Part shown: piece after piece, positions 35,456 to 44,106 of the stretch
Layout: each line of letters starts with the position of its first letter
How positions within the stretch are numbered: the first letter of the stretch is position 1
DNA from: Pseudooceanicola sp050897975
GTDB taxonomy: Bacteria > Pseudomonadota > Alphaproteobacteria > Rhodobacterales > Rhodobacteraceae
Direction of reading: 5' to 3'
Assembly (NCBI RefSeq): GCF_050897975.1
Contig: NZ_JBPAXY010000001.1
Coordinates: forward strand, 434,001-498,000
Length of the DNA: 64,000 nucleotides
Made by a program: the position numbers and the translations under genes
The notes under the pieces: generated by a model
Database searches by the model: none
What the model was told of the DNA's origin: nothing
Seen by the model: only the letters and a program-made list of their open reading frames with translations

Positions 35456-36430
35456 ATGAAAGACGACACACCCCGCATCGCGATTCCGCGCGCGATCAAC
35501 TGGAACCGCCTGCAGGACGACAAGGACCTGGAGGTCTGGAACCGCCTGACGGTGAACTTCTGGCTGCCCGAGAAGGTGCCGCTGTCCAATGACGTCCCCT
35601 CCTGGGGCACCCTGACCCCGGCCGAACAGACCCTGACCATCCGGGTCTTCACCGGGCTGACCCTGCTGGACACGATCCAGAACGCCGTCGGCGCACCGGC
35701 GATGATGGGCGATGCAATCACGCCGCATGAAGAGGCCGTGCTGTCCAACGTGGCCTTCATGGAGGCCGTGCACGCGCGCAGCTATTCCTCGATCTTCTCG
35801 ACGCTCTGTTCCACCAAGGAGGTCGACGAGGCCTTCCGCTGGTCCGAGGAAAACCCGCATCTTCAGGCCAAGGCCCGCGCCGTGCTGGAGACCTACGCGC
35901 CAGGCGCCGACCCGCTGAAGCGCAAGATCGCCAGCGTTTTCCTGGAAAGCTTCCTGTTCTACTCGGGCTTCTACCTGCCGATGTACTGGTCCAGCCGCGC
36001 CAAGCTGACCAATACCGCCGATCTGATCCGCCTGATCATCCGCGACGAGGCGGTGCATGGCTATTACATCGGCTACAAGTTCCAGCGCGGGCTGGAGACC
36101 CAGCCCGAGGCGCGGCGGCAGGAGCTGAAGGACTATGCCTTCGCCCTGCTCTTCGAGCTTTACGAGATCGAAAGCCGCTATACCGAAGAGCTTTACGATG
36201 ACATCGGCCTGACCGAAGAGGTGAAGGTCTTCCTGCACTACAACGCCAATAAGGCGTTGCAGAACCTGGGCTTCGAGGCCCTGTTCCCACCAGAGGCGGC
36301 CGAGGTGAACCCGGCGATCCTGGCCGCGCTCAGCCCCGACAGCGAGAACCACGACTTCTTCTCGGGCTCGGGCTCGTCCTACGTCATCGGTCGCGCCGTG
36401 GCGACCGAGGATGAAGACTGGGACTTCTGA
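35456..36430 (+). CDS. nrdF: class Ib ribonucleotide reductase beta subunit NrdF
   Basis: A 324-residue metallo-radical subunit. Metal ligands are in LLDTIQ (Asp), NVAFMEAVHARSY (Glu, His and the radical Tyr), FLESF (Glu) and IIRDEAVHGYYIG (Glu, His). The C-terminus DEDWDF docks on NrdE. The ATG at 35456 is preferred because GAGAGG lies 9 nt upstream; ATG 35447 is too close to it. It is the last gene of the nrdHIEF operon and is separated from nrdE by a long palindromic repeat. Confidence 0.96.
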   Translation: MKDDTPRIAIPRAINWNRLQDDKDLEVWNRLTVNFWLPEKVPLSNDVPSWGTLTPAEQTLTIRVFTGLTLLDTIQNAVGAPAMMGDAITPHEEAVLSNVAFMEAVHARSYSSIFSTLCSTKEVDEAFRWSEENPHLQAKARAVLETYAPGADPLKRKIASVFLESFLFYSGFYLPMYWSSRAKLTNTADLIRLIIRDEAVHGYYIGYKFQRGLETQPEARRQELKDYAFALLFELYEIESRYTEELYDDIGLTEEVKVFLHYNANKALQNLGFEALFPPEAAEVNPAILAALSPDSENHDFFSGSGSSYVIGRAVATEDEDWDF

Positions 36431-36450
36431 AGCCTCATAGGCCGGACTGC

Positions 36451-36477
36451 AAAAAGGGGCCGCAAGGCCCCTTTTTC
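36451..36477. terminator. bidirectional terminator between nrdF and the SLC13-like gene
   Basis: AAAAAGGGGCC-GCAA-GGCCCCTTTTT forms an 11-bp stem with T runs on both strands. It serves the convergent nrdF and permease genes. Confidence 0.92.
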
Positions 36478-36497
36478 ACGCACGCCAAAGTGCGGGA

Positions 36498-37877
36498 TCA
36501 GAACATCCCCATGACCTGCCACCACAGGAAGTTCAGCGGCAGCAGCGCCACCACCACGATCAGCGCCAGCGACAGGGTCATGCGCAGCAGGTGGCCCAGG
36601 CTTTCGCCGGTCAGGCCCATGGCGACGATCAGCGGCCCCGCCTGATAGGGAAAGAGGATGGTCGAGAAGCCCACGACCTGCGTCATCAACACCGTGTCCA
36701 GGGAAAGACCCGTCGCCTCGGACAGCTCTGCCGCCAGCGAGGTCAGAACGGCGGGCACCCCGGGAATGGTGGTGAAGACGCCGGTGACCATGGCCAGGCC
36801 CGACAGCGACAGGTAGTTCAGGAAATCCTGCCCCTCGGCCAGCGGCAGGGCGGCAGCGGCGGCATGGGCGATCACGTCGCCCAGCCCGCTGTCCTTGACC
36901 ACCGCCCCCAGGCCCAGGGCCCCCGAGACAAACAGCAGCGTGCCGAAATCGGTCGCCTTGCGGAACTCGGCCGGGCCCATGAAGCCCACGCGCGGCAGCA
37001 GCAGCACGATCGAGGCCGCCATGCCGATCCAGGCCGGGCTGATGCCGTGGATCGTGTCGGTCATCCAAAAGCCCAGCGTGGTCAGCAGCACCGCCAGCAG
37101 CCAGATCTGACGCCCGGTCTCGCCCGGGGCCTTTTCGGCAGGCGCCTCGGCGGGCAGGACGTCGCAACGCGCCGGGTAAAGGCGGGTGATCAGCCAGACG
37201 ATGGCCAGCGACTTCAGCAGGCCCAGCACCGGATAGTGCAGCTCCAGATAGCTGGCATAGGCGAAACGCAGGCCATAGACCCGCTCCGCCGTGCCCGCCA
37301 GCACCACGTTGGGAATGTTCGACGGCAGCACCGCGTAGCCCGGCATATGGGCGCCAAAGGCGATGGTCAGGGCGATGCCGATGCGCCCGTTCGACCCCTT
37401 GTCGAAGCCCAGCCGTTCGGCCAGGGCCATCCCCACGGGCACCAGCACCACCGCGCGCCCCAGGGACGAGGGCATCAGGAAGCCCAGCACCATGGCCAGC
37501 CCCATCAGGCCCAGCAGAAGGGCGCCGTAACTGCGGCTGAGGTGCGGGCCGATGGCCAGGGCCAGCCGGTGGCCCAGCCCCGACGAGCGGATCGCCTCGC
37601 CGATGACGAAGCCCGAGATGATCAGCCACATCGCCTGCGAGGAAAAGCCCGAGAAGGCGGCCTCGGGCGGGGCCAGATCCAGGATCACCACCCCGGTCAG
37701 GAAGGTCAGGCTGGCCAGGTAGCCCGGCACCACGCCGGTCCCCCACAGCGACAGGGTGAACAGCACCAGCCCCAGGGTGCGCGCCTGGCCCGTGGGCAGG
37801 CCCAGCGGGTTGGCCAGGGCCAGGGTCAGCGCCAGCAGGGCAATGGCCGCCACAAGGGCGTTCTTGAACAGGGTCAT
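36498..37877 (-). CDS. SLC13-type anion permease
   Basis: A 459-residue membrane protein with about twelve hydrophobic segments in two halves. The first-half hairpin carries FLMPSSLGRAVVLVPV and the second GVFTTIPGVPAVLTSLA. The SNT motifs are less canonical than in the 5.5-kb paralogue, so this belongs to a distant DASS/ArsB-like subgroup. The substrate is unknown. It is divergent from an AraC gene at 38.0 kb that probably regulates it, and it converges on nrdF at a bidirectional terminator. Confidence 0.87.
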   Translation of the reverse strand: MTLFKNALVAAIALLALTLALANPLGLPTGQARTLGLVLFTLSLWGTGVVPGYLASLTFLTGVVILDLAPPEAAFSGFSSQAMWLIISGFVIGEAIRSSGLGHRLALAIGPHLSRSYGALLLGLMGLAMVLGFLMPSSLGRAVVLVPVGMALAERLGFDKGSNGRIGIALTIAFGAHMPGYAVLPSNIPNVVLAGTAERVYGLRFAYASYLELHYPVLGLLKSLAIVWLITRLYPARCDVLPAEAPAEKAPGETGRQIWLLAVLLTTLGFWMTDTIHGISPAWIGMAASIVLLLPRVGFMGPAEFRKATDFGTLLFVSGALGLGAVVKDSGLGDVIAHAAAAALPLAEGQDFLNYLSLSGLAMVTGVFTTIPGVPAVLTSLAAELSEATGLSLDTVLMTQVVGFSTILFPYQAGPLIVAMGLTGESLGHLLRMTLSLALIVVVALLPLNFLWWQVMGMF

Positions 37878-38019
37878 CGGAACCTCGTCTGTGGATCGGC
37901 CCCCGAAAGCTGGTCCGGGTCGGCGCGGTGGCGCGCCCGGGCCATGGGGAAAGGTCAGGGGGCATGACCGGCCTGCCCCGGTTCTAGACCGGCGCGCAAA
38001 GCGGATCTATATATACATC

Positions 38020-38847
38020 ATGTCCAAGGATGTAGAGTTTCAGCCAATCGACCGCGGCGACGGCCCGGGCCTTCTGCGCGATCCGGCGCGGGCGGTCACC
38101 GCCCATGGCCGCCCGATCCGGGCCGGGCGGCAGGTGCTGCCGCATTCCCATCCCCGCGCCCAGCTGATCATGATCCTGTCGGGCGTCATGCGGCTGGAGG
38201 CGGGCAGCGATACCTGGATCGTGCCCTCGGGCCATTGTGCCTGGGTGCCGGGCGGGCTGGTCCATTCCCTGAACAGCGAAACCGACATGGAAACGCGCAA
38301 CGTCTTCATCGACCCCACCCATGCCGCCGCCGCCCGCCCCGAGACGGCCTGCCGTGTGCTGCGGCTGACGCCCCTGCTGCGCGCGATGACCGCGCGGCTG
38401 ACCGAGGCCGGGCGCGACGGGTCCGCCGCGCCGGAATGGCACCGCCTGGGCCTGGCCCTGATCGACGAGATCGCCCGGCTGGAGGTCAGCGACCTGGGCC
38501 TGCCCGGCGGCCGCGACCCGCGGCTGGTGCGTCTGACCCGGCACCTGAACCGCACCCCGGGCGAGACCCGGGGCCTGCCGGAACTGGCGCAACAGATCGC
38601 GGGCAGCAGCGAACGCAGCCTGACGCGGCTGTTTCGCGAGGAAACCGGCCTGAGCTATCGCCAATGGCGCCTGCGGCAACGGATGCTGGTGGCCATGCAG
38701 GGGCTGGAACGCGGCCAAAGCAGCGCCGAGGTGGCGGCCCAGCTGGGCTATGGCTCGGCCTCGGCCTTCATCGCCGCCTTCCGCCGCACCCTGGGGGCGC
38801 CGCCGCAACAGGTGCGGCGCCAGACCCAGGGGGGCGGCGGGGGCTAG
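38020..38847 (+). CDS. AraC family regulator with N-terminal cupin
   Basis: A 275-residue regulator. The N-terminal cupin sensor (HSHPRAQLIMILSGVMRLEAG, in part) is followed by the two-helix AraC DNA-binding domain (LPELAQQIAGSSERSLTRLF, YGSASAFIAAFRR). The start ATG (38020) comes right after a TATATATA stretch at about 38006-38013, so its message may have a very short leader. It is divergent from the SLC13-type permease, its likely target. Its stop overlaps the FUSC gene end. Confidence 0.87.
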   Translation: MSKDVEFQPIDRGDGPGLLRDPARAVTAHGRPIRAGRQVLPHSHPRAQLIMILSGVMRLEAGSDTWIVPSGHCAWVPGGLVHSLNSETDMETRNVFIDPTHAAAARPETACRVLRLTPLLRAMTARLTEAGRDGSAAPEWHRLGLALIDEIARLEVSDLGLPGGRDPRLVRLTRHLNRTPGETRGLPELAQQIAGSSERSLTRLFREETGLSYRQWRLRQRMLVAMQGLERGQSSAEVAAQLGYGSASAFIAAFRRTLGAPPQQVRRQTQGGGGG

Positions 38848-40748
38848 GCGGCGCGGGCGCCCGGGCTGGTCAGCGCAGGCGGCAGGCTGGCAAAGGCGGT
38901 GGCGGCGCGGGTCATCAGCGCCCCGGTCTCGCCGCCCAGGCGCCGGGCCAGCCGGTCATAGGCGCCCGCCACCCGCTCGGGTCGCTGGGTCAGGGCGCGG
39001 CTGCGCGCCAGGGCCAGGGTCACCGCGCGGCGCGCCGAGGGCGACAGGGTGCCCGTCTCGATCAACCGGTGGCACAGGGCCACGGCGCGGCCCAGCTCCA
39101 TCAGCGCCTCGGCGGCGGCCAAGGCCTCGCCGCGCAGGGGCGCGGAATGCTGGGTCAGGCGCATCAGCCGCAGGATGCGGTGATACATCCGCGCCCGCCA
39201 GTGCAGCGCCCGCGCCGCCGCCTCGGGGGCAGCGGCGATGGTCTCGATATCCTCCAGCATGGCGCGGATCAGTGCGGTGGCGCGGCGCCGGGCCGAGGCC
39301 GGGAAGATCAGCCGATAGGCCCCGAAGGCCGCCAGCGGCGCCGCCACCACCGCCGCGCCAGAGGCCAGCGCGCCGCCAAAGGTGCCGGTCAGCGGCAGGC
39401 CCGGGTGCAACAGCAGCAACATCACCATGTTGTAGTCAAAGGCCACCGCCACCGTGCGCCGGTGCCCCACCAGAAGCGGCCCCAGCAGGATGAAGGGCAG
39501 CACCATCAGCACCATCTGCGCCTCGGATCCGGCCAGCGGCCAGACCAGCCAGCGGATCACCAGCGCGCCCAGCACCCCCAGGCATTGGCCCAGGAAGACA
39601 AAGCGCATCATCCCCGCCGGGTTCTCGAAGGTGGAAAACAGCGAGGTCATCACCGACAGACCCAGCAGCATATAGCCCAGGGCGGCCCAGCCGGTCAGCA
39701 TCCACATCAGACCGAAGACCAGCAGCGTGGCACCCGAGCGGATCCCCGCCTGGGCGGCGCCGGGGCGGTCGCGATGCGGGATCACAGGATAGCCCGCCGC
39801 CGCGTCTCGGTCGGGGGTGGCCGCATCGGGCGCCTCGGACCAGTCGGCCAGGGCCCGTTGCAGGGCGCCCAGATTGGCCCGCGCCTCGGCCTGGGGCGGC
39901 AGGGCCGTCAGACCGGGGCCCAGGGCGCGTGCGGCAGCGGCGGCATCGCCCACGCGCAGGGCGCCGGCGGCGGCCTGAAGGGCGGCGGCGGTGGCCGGGC
40001 GCGGCACGGCGGGGCCGGTAAACATCAGCGACATGGCCGACAACAGAAGCGAGCGCGCCGCGCGGCTGCGCGCCCGGGCTCGGGGGTGGCCCGCGCCATG
40101 GGGCTCCAGCGCCTCATCCAGCGCGGCAATGCGGCCCAGCAGGGCGGCGTCGGCCTCTGACGCGCCGGTCTCTGCCCGGCGCCCGGCGGCCACATGGGCC
40201 AGCAGATCGGCCAGCAGCTCGGCCATGGTGGCGCGCAGATCGGCGCGGTTGGCGACGGGCGTCCACAGCAGGCCCACCAGCGAGGCGGTCAGCACCCCGA
40301 TCAGCACCGTGGCCAGCCGGTCGGCGCCTAGGGCCAGCACCTGATCGGGGTGGGCGCTGTCCAGCAGGGCCACCATGGCCGCCGTATAGCCCGCCAGCAC
40401 CGTCCCATAGGCGACAAAGCCCCGTTGCAGGTTGCCGATGGCGGTACAGGCCCCCACCCAGGCGGCCAGCCCGATCACCAGGATAGCCGGATGCAGCTGC
40501 ATCCCCAGCACCAGCAGCACCCCCATTATGGTCCCGCTCAGGGTGCCCAGAAGGCGAAACAGGCTTTTCTCCAGCAGCTGACCGCGCAGCGGTTGCGCCG
40601 CTGCCCAGACGGTCATGCCCGCCCATTGCGGATGTTCCAGGCCCAGGGCCCAGGCCAGCAGGAAGGCGATGCAGACCGCCACGGCGGTCCGGGCGGAAAA
40701 CAGGGTGCGGGGGGCGTCAAAGCCCAGACGGGTGAGGAAATCGTGCAT
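38844..40748 (-). CDS. FUSC family inner-membrane exporter (AaeB/YccS-like)
   Basis: A 634-residue protein with two sets of about five to six helices, each followed by a soluble stretch, as in the fusaric-acid-resistance/aromatic-acid exporter family. Recognisable are HPQWAGMTVWAAAQP, LLGTLSGTIMGVLL and, in the second half, FENPAGMMRFVFLGQCLGVLGA. Such proteins export aromatic carboxylates, often with a membrane-fusion partner, but none is present here. A TTG at 40772 could add eight residues. It is downstream of and probably co-transcribed with a MarR gene, which suggests derepression by an aromatic acid. Confidence 0.88.
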   Translation of the reverse strand: MHDFLTRLGFDAPRTLFSARTAVAVCIAFLLAWALGLEHPQWAGMTVWAAAQPLRGQLLEKSLFRLLGTLSGTIMGVLLVLGMQLHPAILVIGLAAWVGACTAIGNLQRGFVAYGTVLAGYTAAMVALLDSAHPDQVLALGADRLATVLIGVLTASLVGLLWTPVANRADLRATMAELLADLLAHVAAGRRAETGASEADAALLGRIAALDEALEPHGAGHPRARARSRAARSLLLSAMSLMFTGPAVPRPATAAALQAAAGALRVGDAAAAARALGPGLTALPPQAEARANLGALQRALADWSEAPDAATPDRDAAAGYPVIPHRDRPGAAQAGIRSGATLLVFGLMWMLTGWAALGYMLLGLSVMTSLFSTFENPAGMMRFVFLGQCLGVLGALVIRWLVWPLAGSEAQMVLMVLPFILLGPLLVGHRRTVAVAFDYNMVMLLLLHPGLPLTGTFGGALASGAAVVAAPLAAFGAYRLIFPASARRRATALIRAMLEDIETIAAAPEAAARALHWRARMYHRILRLMRLTQHSAPLRGEALAAAEALMELGRAVALCHRLIETGTLSPSARRAVTLALARSRALTQRPERVAGAYDRLARRLGGETGALMTRAATAFASLPPALTSPGARAA

Positions 40749-40827
40749 GAGAGAGGGGCTATCCGGGGTCAAAGGCAGGCAGGACGGCGGGGAGAGGCCG
40801 CAGGATCAGAGGCGGCGGCAGCGCGGC

Positions 40828-41349
40828 CTAGCCGGGGCTCTCGCCCTCGGCGGCGCGCAGCCGGGCGTCGATCCGGCCCAGGTCGGCGCAGAGCCGGTCC
40901 AGACTGGCATCGTCCAGATCGGCCAGCAGACGATCCTCCAGCGCGCGGACCCGGGCGCGGATCTGCGCCACCTCGGCCCGGCCCGCCTCGGTCAGCAGCA
41001 GGCGCCGGGCGCGGCGGTCGCGCGGATCAGCGGCACGTTCAACCAGGCCGCGCCCTTCCAGGATGTCGATCAGCCGCACCAGCGAGGAGGCATCCAACCC
41101 CACGCGCCGCGCCAGATCGACCTGGCTGATGCCGTCGCCGCTTTCGGCCAGGTGGACCAGCGGCGTCCAGGTGGCATCGGTCAGCCCCTCTTGCGCCAGT
41201 TGCTGTTCCACGGCCCGGCGCCAGGCGCGGGCCAGGGTGACGAAGAGAAAGCCGAACCGGTCGCGCGCCGGGCGGGTTTCGGGGGGGCGGGTCTGGGCAG
41301 CGGCATCATCCGATGCGGCGCCGGGCAAAGAGGCGGGGGACTGGGTCAT
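40828..41349 (-). CDS. MarR family transcriptional regulator
   Basis: A 173-residue winged-helix regulator. Core elements are GLTDATWTPLVHLAESGDGISQVDLA (in part), the recognition helix region LDASSLVRLIDILEGRGLV, and the wing ADPRDRRARRLLLT. It is 79 bp before the FUSC exporter gene and shares its direction, so it likely represses the exporter. The first about 30 residues are Ala/Pro/Thr-rich and disordered. Confidence 0.9.
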   Translation of the reverse strand: MTQSPASLPGAASDDAAAQTRPPETRPARDRFGFLFVTLARAWRRAVEQQLAQEGLTDATWTPLVHLAESGDGISQVDLARRVGLDASSLVRLIDILEGRGLVERAADPRDRRARRLLLTEAGRAEVAQIRARVRALEDRLLADLDDASLDRLCADLGRIDARLRAAEGESPG

Positions 41350-41353
41350 AACT

Positions 41354-41386
41354 CATTTGCCATACCAATCATTTTGACTGCAAATC
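41354..41386. promoter_or_regulatory. inverted repeat upstream of the MarR/FUSC operon
   Basis: CATTTGC (41354-41360) and GCAAATC (41380-41386) share 6-bp exact arms (ATTTGC/GCAAAT), 19 bp apart, in an AT-rich island just before marR. This may be the MarR operator. The evidence is modest. Confidence 0.4.
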
Positions 41387-41583
41387 ATATCCGCGCATAG
41401 GCCCCTTGCCCCCGATGCAACCCATGCCGGGGCGCAACCGGCGCGCGTATCGGTGTGACACCTGCCCAAAGCGCGGTCAAAACCACCCCCCGCGCCACGA
41501 AATAGGTGACTTTTCACCCAGCCGCCCCTACCCGCGCCCTGCCTCGCGGGCCTAGGATCGGTGGGTCTAGCCGGAGCCCCCCA

Positions 41584-42522
41584 ATGCGCGACCCCATCGC
41601 CGCCCAGGAATTCGCCCATGTCGAGGCCTTTCGCGCCGGGATCAAGTCGATCTGCGGCGCCTATCACGTCGAGCCCAGCCCGCGCGGCCCGGGCTTTGCC
41701 GCCCGCGCAGGCCTGGCCCGGGTCGGCGGGCTGGAGATCGCCCGCGTTGCCCTGACCGCCGCCCGCGAGGTGCGCCGTGATGCCCGCGCCATCCGCCGCG
41801 ACGAGGCCGATCACTTCGTGCTGACCCTGCAACGCCAGGGCGAGGCGCGGATGGTCCAGGGCGAACGGCAGACCACCCTGCGGGCCGGCGACATGTTCCT
41901 GTCGGACGCCGCCCTGCCCTCGGTCTTTGCCTTCGGCGGCACGGCGGCGGAACAGCTGTCGGTGCATCTGCCACGCGCCGAGATGACCAGCCGTTTCGGC
42001 CCCCTGGTGCGCGGCGGCCTGTCGATCCGGCGCGAGGACAGCCTGGCGGTGGCGATGACGGCCCTGCTGCACCGCGCGCAGGAGGAAACCCCGCCGCAGA
42101 TCGACGAGGCCTTCCTGTCGCTCGTAGGCGCCTGGTTGCAGGACACCGCGCGCGGCGAGATCCGCCGCGACCCGCGCGCCGACGGCTTGCTGGGTCAGGC
42201 CCTGACCCTGATCAACCTGCACTTCCGCGACCCCGATTTCGGCCCCGGCGCCCTGGCGCAGCTGCTGGACGTGGCGCCGCGCCGGTTGCAACGTGCCTTC
42301 GCCCCCCTGGGCGAGACCCCGCGCGAACGCATCCTGGCCACCCGGCTGGAGCAGGCGCGCCACCAGCTGGAACGCCGGGGCGGGCGCAATGTCTCGGACG
42401 TGGCCTGGGACATGGGCTTTGGCGACCTGTCGCACTTCTACCATGTCTTCCGCGCCCGTTTCGGCCATGCGCCAGGCGCCACGGCCAGCAGTGCCGCCCC
42501 CGGCGATCCGGGTGACGCCTGA
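41584..42522 (+). CDS. AraC family regulator, FeaR-like
   Basis: A 312-residue regulator with the AraC_binding_2 type sensor (RDEADHFVLTLQRQGEA, GDMFLSDAALPSVFAF), as in FeaR, and a C-terminal AraC helix-turn-helix pair (GALAQLLDVAPRRLQRAF, DMGFGDLSHFYHVFRARFG). FeaR controls aromatic amine oxidation with an aldehyde dehydrogenase. Here an aldehyde dehydrogenase gene follows 94 bp downstream, so control of that gene and the GMC oxidoreductase is likely. The inducer is unknown. Confidence 0.88.
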   Translation: MRDPIAAQEFAHVEAFRAGIKSICGAYHVEPSPRGPGFAARAGLARVGGLEIARVALTAAREVRRDARAIRRDEADHFVLTLQRQGEARMVQGERQTTLRAGDMFLSDAALPSVFAFGGTAAEQLSVHLPRAEMTSRFGPLVRGGLSIRREDSLAVAMTALLHRAQEETPPQIDEAFLSLVGAWLQDTARGEIRRDPRADGLLGQALTLINLHFRDPDFGPGALAQLLDVAPRRLQRAFAPLGETPRERILATRLEQARHQLERRGGRNVSDVAWDMGFGDLSHFYHVFRARFGHAPGATASSAAPGDPGDA

Positions 42523-42616
42523 CCCCAATCGGCGCGACGCCTGACCCCAAGACCGCCCGCCGGGCGCGCCCTAGCCTGCTGCCATGAAAGCCCCAGCAGG
42601 ACAGAGGGAGACAGCC

Positions 42617-44044
42617 ATGTCACTGGATCAGGACACCCCCCACGCCTACCCGATGATCATCGGCGGCCAGCCGGTCACGACCGAGGAGACCTTCGCGGTG
42701 ACCAACCCCGCCACCGGCGCCGTGGTGGGCCACGCGCCCCAGGGCACCGCCGCCGATCTGGAGGCCGCCGTGGCCGCCGCCCGCGCCGCCTTCCCCGGTT
42801 GGGCCGCCACCCCGGATGCCGAGCGCGCCGCCGCCTGCCATGCCATCGCCGCCAAGATGGAAGAGCACGCCGAGGAACTGGCCCGCCTGATCACCCTGGA
42901 ACAGGGCAAGCCCCTGGGCGGCGTCGGATCGCGGTTCGAAATGGGCGGCGTCAGCGCCTGGAGTAACTACACCGGCACCCTGTCGGCGCCGATGCAGGTG
43001 CTGGTGGACAGCGACAAGGAACGGGTCGAGATGCACCGCCCGCCTCTGGGTGTCGTGGCCTCGATCACGCCCTGGAACTGGCCGGTGCTGATCGCCACCT
43101 GGCACATCCTGCCCGCCATCCGCACCGGCAACACGGTGGTCGCCAAACCCTCGCCCTACACCCCCCTGTCGACGTTGCGCTTCGTCGCCCTGATGAACGA
43201 AGTGCTGCCCGCGGGCGTGGTCAACGTGGTCTGCTCGGATGAAACTGCGGACAACCTGGGCGCCCTGATCTCGGGGCACAGCGGCATCGACAAGATCGTC
43301 TTCACCGGCTCTACCGCCACGGGCTGCAAGGTGGCGGCCTCGGCCGCGCCCAACATGACGCGGATGACGCTGGAACTGGGCGGCAACGACGCGGGCATCG
43401 TCCTGCCCGATGTGGATCCGGCGGCCATTGCCGAGGGGCTGTTCTGGTCGGCCTTCATCAACATGGGCCAGACCTGCGCCGCGTTGAAACGCCTTTACGT
43501 GCATGAGGACGTCCACGATGCCGTCTGCGAGGCCCTCGCCGCCTATGTGAAAAATATCCCCATGGGCGACGGGTTGGACGAGGGCTTGGTCATGGGGCCC
43601 ATCGCCAACCAGATGCAGTTCGACAAGGTCGCCCGGCTGGTGGCCGATGCGGCGCAGAAAGGCACCGTGCTGACCGGCGGCGCCCCGGGCGAGGGGCTGT
43701 TCTTCCCGCTGACGCTGATCTCGGGCCTCGACAACGGCGATGCGCTGGTCGACGAGGAACAGTTCGGCCCCGCCCTGCCGATCATCAAGTACCGCGACCT
43801 GGACGAGGTGATCGCCAAGGCCAACGCCGGGCCTGCGGGGCTGGGCGGCTCGGTCTGGTCGGCGGATGTCGAGGCGGCCAAGGCGATCGCCAAGCGGCTG
43901 GATTGCGGTACGGTCTGGATCAACCAGCACGGCATGATCCGACCCGATGCCCCCTTCGGCGGGCGCAAGATGTCGGGCGTCGGCGTGGAATTCGGCCAGG
44001 AGGGCCTGAACGCCTACACCGACATCCAGACAATCATCGCCTGA
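42617..44044 (+). CDS. NAD(P)-dependent aldehyde dehydrogenase
   Basis: A 475-residue aldehyde dehydrogenase. NAD site: ITPWNWPVL and FTGSTATG; general base Glu in LELGGNDAGIV; catalytic Cys in NMGQTCAALKR. The C-terminal PFGGRKMSGVGVEFGQEG is typical. The ATG at 42617 follows GAGGGAG. It forms a unit with the Tat-exported GMC oxidoreductase 62 bp downstream: alcohol oxidation followed by aldehyde oxidation would be a natural pairing, but a periplasmic/cytoplasmic split implies transport of the aldehyde. Confidence 0.93.
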   Translation: MSLDQDTPHAYPMIIGGQPVTTEETFAVTNPATGAVVGHAPQGTAADLEAAVAAARAAFPGWAATPDAERAAACHAIAAKMEEHAEELARLITLEQGKPLGGVGSRFEMGGVSAWSNYTGTLSAPMQVLVDSDKERVEMHRPPLGVVASITPWNWPVLIATWHILPAIRTGNTVVAKPSPYTPLSTLRFVALMNEVLPAGVVNVVCSDETADNLGALISGHSGIDKIVFTGSTATGCKVAASAAPNMTRMTLELGGNDAGIVLPDVDPAAIAEGLFWSAFINMGQTCAALKRLYVHEDVHDAVCEALAAYVKNIPMGDGLDEGLVMGPIANQMQFDKVARLVADAAQKGTVLTGGAPGEGLFFPLTLISGLDNGDALVDEEQFGPALPIIKYRDLDEVIAKANAGPAGLGGSVWSADVEAAKAIAKRLDCGTVWINQHGMIRPDAPFGGRKMSGVGVEFGQEGLNAYTDIQTIIA

Positions 44045-44106
44045 CGCCTTTCCCCAACAGACCGGGCCCGACACGTCGCGGGCCGGCAGACCAACAGGAT
44101 CCGAAA

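Noticed and set aside
32984..36352. Open frame of over 1100 codons antisense to nrdE/nrdF
   Set aside because: Antisense to highly conserved reductase genes, without start signals or domain resemblance.
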